A program made the translations under genes and the position numbers. From assembly GCF_019097595.1 (NCBI RefSeq), contig NC_080711.1:11754428-11818427 (forward strand): 64,000 bases of DNA. The letters run 5' to 3'. Source of the stretch: Hemibagrus wyckioides (taxonomy: Eukaryota > Chordata > Actinopteri > Siluriformes > Bagridae). Shown here piece by piece: positions 50,320-60,100 of this stretch. The notes beneath the pieces are model-generated. The model was not told the origin of the DNA, did not search any database, and worked only from the letters and a program-made list of their open reading frames with translations. The first letter of the stretch is position 1; the number at the start of each line of letters is the position of its first letter.

Positions 50320-51612
50320 TACAATAAGGGGACAGTCCTGTCCCCCTTTCTGTTCACACACTACACATCAGACTTCAGACAATGCTCACAGTCCTGCCAT
50401 ACCATGTGCAATATCACATCATGTGCAATATCATTCATTCATTCATTGTCTTCCGCTTATCCAGAGCCAGGTCATGGGGGCAGCAGTCTAAGCAGGGATG
50501 CCCAAATCTCCCTCACCCTAGACACTTCCTCCAATTCTTCCGGGGGAATTCCAAGGCGATCCCAGATCAGCTGAGAGACATAGTCCCTCCAGCAGGTCTG
50601 GGTCTTCTCCTCTGGGAGACGTCCAGGAGGCATCCGAAACAGGTGCCCGAGTCACCTCAACTGGCCCCGTTCGATGTGGAGGAGTAGCGGCTCTACTCCG
50701 AGCTCCTCCTGGGTGACAGAGCTCCTTACGCTATCTCTAAAGGAAAGCCCCACCACCATACAAAGGAAACTCATTTCAGCCGCTTGTATCTGGGATCTCG
50801 TCCTTTCGGTCATGACCCAAAGCTCATGACCATAGGTGAGAGTAGGAACGTAGTGCAATATCATATTATGTGCAATATATTCTTAGTTCCCTAGCACCTT
50901 TTTTGTACTTTTGGATACATTTTCTATGTATAGAATATTTCAATTATTTTTCATTAATTTTTTTGAACACAATTTGCACTTCTGAATACAGGAAGGCGGG
51001 CGCGATTGTGGGCTCAGAACTGGACAGCCTGACATCAGTGGCAGAGAGACGGGTGCTGAGCAGGCTCCTCTCCATCATGGACAATCCACTTCATCCACTG
51101 AGGCAGAGGAGCAGCTTCAGTGACAGGTTGCAGAAAGTCAGTGCTGACACTACACTTGGACTGTACAACAAACTATACACTACACTCCATACACTCCGGT
51201 TTGCACAGTACTCCTCAATACACTGAGATTTGCACAGGACTCAAACACGCAGTGTTTGAACATACCTGGTTTTTGCATGTTACCTCACTATGTCTGTACC
51301 TTCAAATTCTTGTATTTTGCACATTACTTATCTCATATTCCTTTAAATCTCTGTATTTAGTATTTTTGGTATATTTTTGTAACTCTCTGTACTTAGTATT
51401 TTTGTTAGATTTATTTGTTATATTTTTGTGTTATATTTTAGTTATATTTCTGTACCCTTAAATTCGGGTATTTAGTATTTTTTATTATATTCCTATCTTA
51501 TTTTATTTATTACCTTATTATTACCTGTGTTTGTGGATACTGCTGGAAGCTATAAATTTCCCACTTGGATGAATAACGTATCTATCTATCTATCTATCTA
51601 TTTATCTATCTA
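50320..51612 (+). mobile_element. 5'-truncated, internally deleted non-LTR retrotransposon
   Basis: The + strand gives KGTVLSPFLFTHYTSDF at about 50323-50373 (reverse-transcriptase core text of fish LINEs). After a nested insertion come the C-terminal text AGAIVGSELDSLTSVAERRV and MDNPLHPLRQRSSFSDRL (51000-51130), a 3' UTR, and a (CTAT)n tail at 51568-51611. The tail and the preceding ttcccacttggatgaataa are as in fish L2/Rex-like LINEs; the family name is not certain. Confidence 0.8.
50435..50852 (-). mobile_element. second LINE 3' fragment nested in the first
   Basis: The minus-strand frame at 50864-50652 reads PTLTYGHELWVMTERTRSQI and EELGVEPLLLHIERGQLRW, the C-terminal end of a LINE ORF2. 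It then runs to a tail of CATT repeats ((AATG)n on its own strand). It is flanked by matching 12-mers gtgcaatatcat at 50423-50434 and 50853-50864, a likely target duplication. Strongly 5'-truncated. Confidence 0.82.
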
Positions 51613-51768
51613 TCTATCTACATTTGTACTGTATATATAGATTATTTCATTTACAATTATTTTTATTGTAATCTGAATCTGAACTTCCTTCAGGATTAAT
51701 AAAGTTCTCTCTTATCTGACATAACAGCAAGTGAAAGTTCCTGAATATAGTCTCTTGATTGGTCTATT

Positions 51769-52584
51769 AAAGTAATACCTTGACTTACGAGTTTAATTTG
51801 TTCTGTGACCGAGCTCGTAACTCAATTTGCTCGTATATCAAATTAAATTTCTCCATTAAAATGCTATTAATCCGTTCCAGCCCCCCAAAAAACACACCAG
51901 TTTTTTTGTTACGTGTTTTTAAATAAGAAGAATGTACTTTATAAATAACAAATAATGTATAAAAAAATAATAATGCATAATAAAAGAGAATGTAAAGAAA
52001 TAAACTGGTTTTATTAAGTGTATTTACCTTGAAGATCAAACGAAGATGCTGGCAGAGGTGGAGGAGGTTGGAGGAGTTTTTTTTTTATTTCGTGCTCTAT
52101 CGCTCAACTTAACTTACTCGCTACACACTTAATGCTACAATTAATTGCTAAATTTAACTTACACACTATGCTACACTTTATCGCTAAACTTAATTGTTAC
52201 TTTTTTTTAATGTAATTTTTTTTTTCACTTCACTTAATCTTCTTCCTCTTCTTCACTGACTTTTACCTTTTTCGCCACACTTTCCTCGCTTTCACTTGCA
52301 GGGCGTTTCAATAAAAACCTGTCCAAGGAGGTTTGTTTCTTCCTCCCTTTCAAAATGTTTAGAAAATGAGAGAGGCAGGTGTCGTTACACAGCGCCAACG
52401 CATGACCTGGAGAGATAACCACGTGAACTGACTGCTCGCTGGGCTACCAAGTGGCGGGTGGCATAAGCTTGCTCGCTCGTAATTCAGATCTCGGCTCGTA
52501 TCATAAAGCAAAAAATCGACCGAGCGACGGCTCGTATCTCGGAAAATTCGTAAGTTGATTCACTTGTAAGTCAAGGTTTCACTG
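51769..52584 (-). mobile_element. Tigger/pogo-type DNA transposon derivative
   Basis: The ends are inverted repeats: accttgacttacgagtttaa at the left and, complemented at the right, cagtgaaaccttgacttaca. TA occurs outside the right end. The minus strand at 52422-52234 keeps the transposase C-terminus (HFLNILKGRKKQTSLDRFLL then acidic EEEEED and stop), as in Tigger elements. The catalytic domain is lost. Confidence 0.85.
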
Positions 52585-52629
52585 TATTTCATTTTGAAAT
52601 TAATCAAATATAAAAGATTATTAAACCTA

Positions 52630-53860
52630 CACTATAGTGGCAAATGTTTTGGGACGTCTGCCTTTATATGCACATTAACTTTAATGACATGTTATTTTTA
52701 ATCTGTAGGTATTAATATGGAGTTGGCCCACCCTTTGCAGCTATAACAGCTTCAACTCTTCTGGGAAGGTTTTCCACAAGGTTTAGGAGTGTTTATGGGA
52801 CTTTTTGACCATTACTCTAGAACTGTATTTGTGAGGTCAGGCACTGATGTTGGATGAGAAGGCCTGGCTCACAGTCTCTGCTCTAATTCATCCCAATGGT
52901 GTTCTATCGGGTTGAGGTCAGGACTCTGTGCAGGCCAGTCAAGTTCCTCCACACCAAACTCTCTCATCCATGTCTTTATGGACCTTGATTTGTGCACTGC
53001 TGTGCAGTCATGTTGGAATAGAAAGGGGTCATCCCCAAACTGTTCCCGCAAAGTTAGGAGCATGAAATTGTCCAAAATGTATGTTGAAGCATTAAGAGTT
53101 CCTTTCACTGGAACTAAGGGGCCAAGCCCAGCTCCTGAAAAACAACCCCACACCATAATCCCCCCTACACCAATCTTTGCACTTGGCACAATGCAGTCAG
53201 GCAAGTACCGTTCTCCTGGCAACCGCCAAACCCAGACTAGTCCATCAGATTGGCAGACAGAGAAGCACGATTGGTCACTCCAGAGAACACGTTACTATGG
53301 CTCTAGAGTCCAGTGGCGGTGTGCTTTACACCACTGCATTCGACGCTTTGCGTGATGTAAGGCTTGGATGCAGCTGCTCGGCCATGAAAACCCATTCCAT
53401 GAAGCTCTCTACGCACTGTTCTTGAGCCAATCTGAAGGCCACACGAAGTTCGGTGGCCTGTAGCTATTGACTCGGCAGAAAGTTGGTGACTTCTGCCCAC
53501 TGTGCACCTCAGCATGCGCTAACCCTGCTCTGTGTTTGTATGTGGCCTACCACTTCGTGGCAGAGTTGCTGTTGTGCCCAACTGCTTCCATTTTGTCATA
53601 ACAGCACTAACAGTTGACCGTGGAATATTCAGTAGTGAGAGAATTTCACCAATGGACTAACTGCACAGGTAGCAACCTTTCACGGTACCATATTTGAATT
53701 CACTGAGCTCCTGAGTGTGACCCATTCTTTCACAAATGTTTCTAGAAGCAGCCTGCATGCCCAGGTGCTTGATTTTATACACCTGAGGCCATAGTAGTGA
53801 TTGGAACACCTGAATTCAATGATTTGGAGGGGCATCCCAAAACCTTTGGCAATATAATGG
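52630..53860 (-). mobile_element. near full-length but broken Tc1-like transposon
   Basis: The termini are inverted repeats (cactatagtggcaaatgttt and, complemented, cattatattgccaaaggttt). The minus strand carries transposase pieces over most of the length: about 53515 TVGRSHQLSAESIATGHRTS; 53222-52869 [32 protein letters not shown] (second catalytic region) and [20 protein letters not shown] (third). Frame breaks near 53300-53230 and before 53500 mean it is dead. Confidence 0.9.
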
Positions 53861-53864
53861 ATTT

Positions 53865-54129
53865 CTAGACATTTTTGCTAATTTCACAATGTACATTTTT
53901 TATTATGCCTTCAAGTAGCTTGCTTCTTTCAAGAAATAAATGTTAAATATTTGCAAAATTATCTGCAAATAGAACAAGACTATTTTAAGCTTGTTATTGG
54001 TTTGTTTGTTGAAATCCTGTAATAGGAAATACTAGGTACATTTCACTATATTCAAGATATTCTCATTTGCCAAGCGGTCATTTTTTTTGCCTTTGATTGA
54101 TTAGGGCTGCAGTTGAGAAGAGTGGGCTT
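53865..54129. other. intergenic, nothing recognised
   Basis: AT-rich, no feature supported. Confidence 0.45.
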
Positions 54130-54595
54130 TTTTCACAACAAGTTTCTGTAAAGCTGTAGATAAAGCAGGATTTACAATATTCCTTACCTCAGTATCTGTG
54201 TCGATGACCATCAAAAACAATACAATGGGTGAATGCCCTGTCTGTTTTTCAGCGTCTGTGTTTTTTTAATGTCTGTTAATTAGTGTAAAAGTATATGAAA
54301 GTTTTTTGTTGTATAGTATCACCTGCTATCAATTGTCCATATCAAGGTATATGTAAATCAGAGGGGCATCAAGCAGATACCCAATACCAGTATAGGTAAC
54401 AATGTATTCCGACACTTGATCGCTTAATACCAACGGAACAACATTTGAAAGCCACAGACTATATGTGTATAGCAACCATGTATGTCACTTTACAGAGAGA
54501 TTCTACAGGTTTGTGCAGTTGGCAACAAATTTTAAGTCTTCAACAGAATGTTTTTTTTTCTTTTTAGCACCTTTTTGAGTAAACACTAGAGAATG

Positions 54596-54837
54596 TTGTT
54601 CTTTTTGTTGTTCTTTCGGCTGCTCCCTGTTTGGGGTCACCACAGCGGATCATTTGGTCCGCATGTTATGATTTGGCACAGGTTTTATACCAGATGCCCT
54701 TCCTGACGCAACCCTCCCATTTAACCCAGTCTTCGGACCGGCACTCAGATTTAACTCTTTAGAGGCTGGGTTAGCACCCTGCCCAGGAATCGAACCCAAT
54801 GAGAGCACGGGATCCTGCCGCTGGACCAGCAGGAGCC
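54596..54837 (-). repeat. tRNA-Glu-derived SINE with perfect 20-bp target duplication
   Basis: On the minus strand the 242-bp insert begins ctcctgctggtccagcggca, then cccgtgctctca and gggttcgattcctgggcagg. This follows a tRNA-Glu gene with its A and B promoter boxes. The body (ggatcc...gtggtgaccccaaacag) is the widespread fish repeat, and the tail is AACAACAAAAAGAAC-like. The 20-mer starting tgagtaaacactagagaatg is identical at 54576-54595 and 54838-54857. Confidence 0.93.
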
Positions 54838-54883
54838 TGAGTAAACACTAGAGAATGACATGAAAATCGCAGGAGATCGGCGG

Positions 54884-55100
54884 CTATAGAAATAATCAAA
54901 CCAGCCTGTCTGGCACCAACAATCAAGCCACAGTGAGATCTATTTTTATCCCCCATTCTGATAGTTGATTTGAACATTACCTGAAGCTGCTGACCCGTGA
55001 TCTGCATGATTTTATGCATTGCACTGCTGCCACACAACCAGCTGATGTTAAAGCTTGCGTGACTGAACAGGTGTACAGGTGTTCCTAATAAATTGCAGAG
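54884..55100 (+). repeat. dispersed fish repeat, longest local copy
   Basis: It runs from accagcctgtctggcaccaa through tgcatgattttatgcattgc to acaggtgttcctaataaa. Related copies are at 32990, 35190 and, inverted, 45046. No coding potential seen; class unknown. Confidence 0.7.
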
Positions 55101-55295
55101 ATAACGCATGTTTCCACTATGACAGGCTTGGAAGAGTGTTTTCAGTTTATTTTAGCTACTCTGTTTAAACTGAAAAACTACTGTACATCATTATTGTTTA
55201 CAACTTGTGCAAAGCTGAATTTACCTGGCTCACCACAGTGAAAGCACCTGAGCAAGCGGAGGACTGCATCTAGTGTGCGCCGAGTCCAAGTGGAC

Positions 55296-55925
55296 CTGGG
55301 AACTGGATTAAAAAAATAAGGATTAGGTGAGGTATACCAGAAAGCCAGTAAGCTAAATCTGAACCTTTCTCAGAAAAATACTCCATTAAGTTAAGACAGT
55401 AATTAAAACAACAAGACCTCACGAACAAATAGAACAATTCTGATAATGGTGAAACTGTGATGATCACCACCGCGTAAAAAAAATCCTGTTTTGAGCAGCA
55501 CTTATTTAAAGACTTTTCTGTCCTCCATCTTGTGTAAGGTATCTTTGCCAGCAGTTAATGAAAGTAAAAATTTGACGGCATATTGATGACCAAAACTCAC
55601 AAACAAAGAACCGGACACAAAATTGTAGTCTGTAAAACTTGTAGAAGAAACTACTTTTACTACAACTAATAATAATAACAATAACAGGAAGGTAAGGCTT
55701 TCTGGGAGCAGGAAGCCCAGTTTAACACTTGCAATAGGATGCAGTAGGTTTGTCGCTGAAGACGTTTTTAAGTAAAAAGCAACGTTCGCATACAGTCAGA
55801 ATCAGTTTTTATATATTTTCACCGTGTTGTTCACCGCGACAGGAGGACGTGACGCAAACCTGCTAACAGCGGTACAGGTCCCCTTTACCTTTAAACAAAC
55901 CATCCGATAACTAATGCATTGCGAC
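55296..55925. other. spacer, possible intron of the minus-strand candidate
   Basis: Nothing recognised between the candidate first exon (ending near 55939) and the exon at 55295. Confidence 0.4.
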
Positions 55926-56339
55926 GATTAATTTACTTACCGCGACCATGTAACTCCATAGCGAGCTTTTCTACGAATCAAAAAATCTCTTGCCGCTGTG
56001 CCGCTGGACTATTTTTCTCGTCGCGCGTAATTTTTTGGTCCAGTGACGCTTCTAGAGTCACGCGCCTCATGTACCAATGGAACTCAATGGGGGTGTGCCT
56101 TAGCTTACAGTCTTTGCTGTAGTGCAATGGTGGGGACTTTCCTGGATATACATATGGACATACTCACTCCTGCATAGTGATATCTGAGAATATCTCCAGT
56201 TTAGGAAAAATTCTCTCAAGAACTGAATAAGAATATCTCTCTCTCTCAACACACACACACACACATTTAAGCTATGAGTTAGTATATAGTAGTAGATATG
56301 CCTACTGCCTGCTATTACTGTAAACCAAGTGACTTAACA

Positions 56340-56660
56340 CGTTACTTACCTTCAAGTAGAAGCTAAAGAACTTTCCATTACTGTATAGTCCGTTTTGTTT
56401 CTTCTGCATTTCAAACAAATGAAACACAAAGGATCAAAATAGAAATATCCACATGCCTTTGAGTTAAGTGTATTCCACAGGCGCATTTTCAGCCCAAATA
56501 AATAAAGCAATCCAAATTCACACATTAACAGAAGATACTGCATGCTTGCCCTGCACTGAGTGAAAGAATATTCGCGCGAAAAAATTCCCGCGTAAATGAC
56601 GTAAGCGGGATTCCTGAGACTTATATCCGCTCCCACCGTGCAGGAATAATGGCTGGTTTA
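56340..56660 (-). promoter_or_regulatory. E2F/CRE-rich patch with possible minus-strand first exon
   Basis: At 56568-56610 are ttcgcgcgaa (palindromic E2F-like), a second ttcccgcg, and gacgtaag/atgacgtaag (CRE-like). On the minus strand a frame stays open for about 95 codons from 56636 to 56352, where a strong donor (cttgaag/gtaagt) follows. It has no ATG at its start, so it may be a leader exon. It lies about 530 bases upstream of gcat, divergently oriented. Confidence 0.35.
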
Positions 56661-57034
56661 AAGTTTAAACTTTCATCATTTTTTTGCTAAGTGTTTTTTT
56701 CTTAAACGCCATCTGACCAGATTTTTGCTCAAAGTTCTAGTGACCGTCCAACTTTCAGCCAAATTCAATGACCTCAACGTCAGTATAAATCATATGAGTG
56801 GTACTTTTACTTTTCTTCTAGTTTATGTTGCTATAAACAAAAGCAGAAAACGTAATACTGAAAATGCTTGATACTTGATAATGCTTGATACTTGGAAAGA
56901 CAAAATTAAAGGAGCGCTTGAAGGAAGCACTGGAGACCACGCACACGCTTTGTTTGATTGGTGCATTCTGTTACACCTACCAAGGAAGTACAAGGCTACA
57001 TACTACATACTACCATACTAATGTTGATCTAGTG

Positions 57035-57169
57035 TTATGTAAACCACGTGGTGTTCATGAGTACTATTTAGTACGTTAGTGCGTTGTTGCGTCATGCAAC
57101 CCCGTGGTCTCGGCTCAACGTCACTGATTTGAGCAACACGTTCCTCTCGGCTTTGACAGCAGAAACGCC
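57035..57169 (+). promoter_or_regulatory. gcat: likely gcat promoter and leader
   Basis: It contains a CACGTG E-box at about 57046, a tgcgtcatgc CRE/AP1-like site at about 57089 and an aacgtcactg at about 57118. No clear TATA box. The start codon follows at 57170 in good context (acgccATGT). Confidence 0.45.
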
Positions 57170-60100
57170 ATGTCACTTCGCACGATTGTTCGTCAACTTA
57201 AAAATCCTCTAAGAGACATTTTGAAGAGCCAGAATGTCATTTCTAGTCGACCTTATGCCGCTGTCGCGCACGCGAGGTCGGTGCTGGAGGCGGAGCTGGA
57301 GACGATCCGCGCTGCAGGGACCTGGAAGGGGGAAAGAGTCATTACATCCAGCCAGGGACCGCATATCAACGTGGAAGGCAGTCGTGGCGGTGAGCGATGG
57401 ACATGTTCCTGGAAAACAACGACTTTATTCATACTTATACATGACACCAGATACTGCAATGGAGCGTTTGCTTAAGTTGTTTAATGAAAAATATTCTAAG
57501 CTGTTAAGGAAAATAAGTGTGTGTGTGTGTGCGTGTGTGTGCAGCCCGTGTTTTATCTTTTTTAATCATAAGACTTAATGGCTATTAAATATGGAATGAA
57601 CCAAACACACTAGTCTGGACATTTAAGTGTTGACGTAGTGTGTAAGTATTTCACTGGCGAATGGCAAGAAACTTTAAGAAAGGAAAATAAATGTTTAAAG
57701 AGTAAATCTCTTTTTAAAAAATGACCATTTTAAATAGTGAACAATACAAAGATTTCCCTGAGCCACATTTTAACACCCCTATAACGGGTCATACCATCTG
57801 TCAGTGTTTTGGCATTGCCCCAGGCCTTGTTAGATAAGCATTAGTTTTTTGCAAAGGAGTTAAACATCTTGTGTTAATGTCATTATATAAGTCACTCTGT
57901 GTTTAAAGTCAGACAGTTGTGGCTTGCATTGTGGTACCAAATTCAATGACAACTCGGCAAGACTGTATGAGATGTGTTTAATATTGTATTTTCCTGACTC
58001 AAGTCTAGCTTATACCACTTTGCCTGTTCTCTTCACTCACTTTGTTAGCAGGGCTGTTGTTTTTTTTGTTCTCATGTCCAAAGAGTCACAATGGCACTAA
58101 TAAAAACACCAACAGTGGCACACAATAGCTTGGCTTTTGTCGTGGAAAATCTTGCTTGTCAAAAATCAGTACAAAGCTGAGATGTTTGCAGACCATCTGA
58201 CTGGTTGTTTTCCAGCGTAAAACCCCTTTTATAGTCAGTTTTCAGGGTCATTGTTGGGCTTAGTTTTGATTGAGATCACACTGGCTGTATTTAAATAAAG
58301 TTTTATAATATGTGTCACATAACAGTTTGGAAACACACTAATAGTACAAGATAGCTGCCCTCCTCCGCAGGGTACTCTGAACACCACAACAACAGTCATA
58401 CAAATTGGGCTGAATATTTATGGGTAATGGTGGGGGATCAGGAGTAGCAGTGATCTGGGATCAAAATCAACAGTGCTGAAGTTCTTGAACGTACAATAAC
58501 ATGTAAAGTTACATAATGTCACACACAATTTCACAACTAGCATCTAATGTTAAAAAAAATATTCCATACTTTCTCATGTGTTCTTCTATAGACACAAAAT
58601 CTTTGACCTTTTTGTCCGATTTTTTTTGGACCAGAAGATTCTTCAGTTGACCCATCATGGTTTAATGTGATTCATTTTTGCTTGTATCCATACACATTTT
58701 AGATATATTAAACTTCTGTGCCAACAACTACCTGGGCCTGTCCAGTCATCCAGAGGTCATTCAGGCTGGAATTGAAGCACTACAAAAATACGGAGCTGGT
58801 TTGAGTTCAGTGAGGTTCATTTGTGGGACACAGGTAAAGAAAGAGATTATTTAAAAAATTGATCACTAATGAAACTGTGACATTTGTGACCAGACAACTT
58901 CTTTTTCTTTTTTTTAAACCAGGGTATTCATAAGCAATTAGAGCAGAAGCTAGCTCAGTTCCATGAAAGAGAAGACTGCATCCTGTATGCAAGCTGCTTT
59001 GATGCCAATGCTGGTCTCTTTGAGGTATTTCAACTGTCATATGCATTTTGTTACTACACTGACCAGGCATAACATTATTGGCTGCCCATGACCCTGTCGC
59101 TGGTTCACCACTGTTCCTTCCTTGGATCACTTTTGATAGATACTGACCACTGCAGACCGGGAACACCCCACAAGAGCTGGAGTTTTGGAGATGCTGTGAT
59201 CCAGTCGTCTAGCCATCACAATTTGGCCCTTGTCAAACTCGCTTAAATCCTTACACTTGTCCATTTTTCCTGCTTCTAACACATCAACTTTGAGGACAAA
59301 ATGTTCACTTGCTGCCTAATATATCCCACCCACTAACAGGTGCCATGATGAGGAGATAATCAGTATTATTCACTTCACCTGTCAGTGCTCATAATGTTAT
59401 GCCTGATTGGTGCAGACGAGCATCTGCGCTGCAGATTCTGTTGTTTATATAAATGATGGTTGCCCAGTGGGAAATATGTAACTACCAAAAAAACCCTACT
59501 TCTTAGTGACTTTCATAAAACAGGTTGTATTTGATATGTATGTTTAAATGTGATGCACTTTATGGTGGCACAGCACACTTTTCCATAGCCTGTTCTGTTT
59601 GTGCTGCACCACAGACGCTGGGAGAGACAAGATCTTGCTGAAGCTAGAACAATTTATGTTATATATTATATTTATATTATATTAGTATTTTCAGAATCAG
59701 GAACACTGATGAAAACTGATAAAATTGAGCTCATCTTAATGCAACATGCACAGTAACCTTGCAAATCAAGTATATTTAAATAAAAATAAAGACTGAAATT
59801 ATATCTGTAACATTTATGCAGATGTACAATACATACCACATCTCATTGCCAAAACACTGGCCATTGGCTTGCTGAAGTTTACTGAAGATGCAAAACCCAT
59901 GTGCACTACTGACTAAGGGAAACAAATGAATATCATCTATAAATGCACTTTACTAGATAATTAGTTCATCATAAGTTCCAAGTGTTAGGTTCCACTTTTT
60001 AATTGAGTCAAATAGTTTTCCATGCCATCTAAATATATAACTGCACAATGGTTTTCTTTCCATCTTGGGATTAATACATTTAACCATTCTTGAATAATCT

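Larger units (their letters stand above)
54130..55960 (-). ncRNA. possible spliced minus-strand transcript (coding status unclear)
   Basis: Exon-like blocks on the minus strand with good signals: a first exon ending at 55939 (gtcgcg/gtaagt) in a CpG-rich patch; 55295-55225 (acceptor ttttttaatccagttcccag, donor gtaaat); 54241-54188 (acceptor aaaaacag, donor gtaagg); and a last block from about 54150 (ctttacag). One frame is open through the internal blocks (RRTLDAVLRLLRCFHCGEP, SPIVLFLMVIDTDTE, KLVVKKAHSSQLQP then stop). No ATG in the first exon feeds that frame. MELHGR and MVA starts both hit stops in the second block. I therefore list it as a transcript candidate only. Confidence 0.3.

Noticed and set aside
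53177..53425. Plus-strand frames at 52912-53425
   Set aside because: Antisense shadows of the minus-strand Tc1 transposase.
54780..54837. tRNA-Glu-like sequence as a functional tRNA gene
   Set aside because: It is the head of a SINE with a target duplication; acceptor-stem pairing and the anticodon arm are degraded and it reads into the SINE body.
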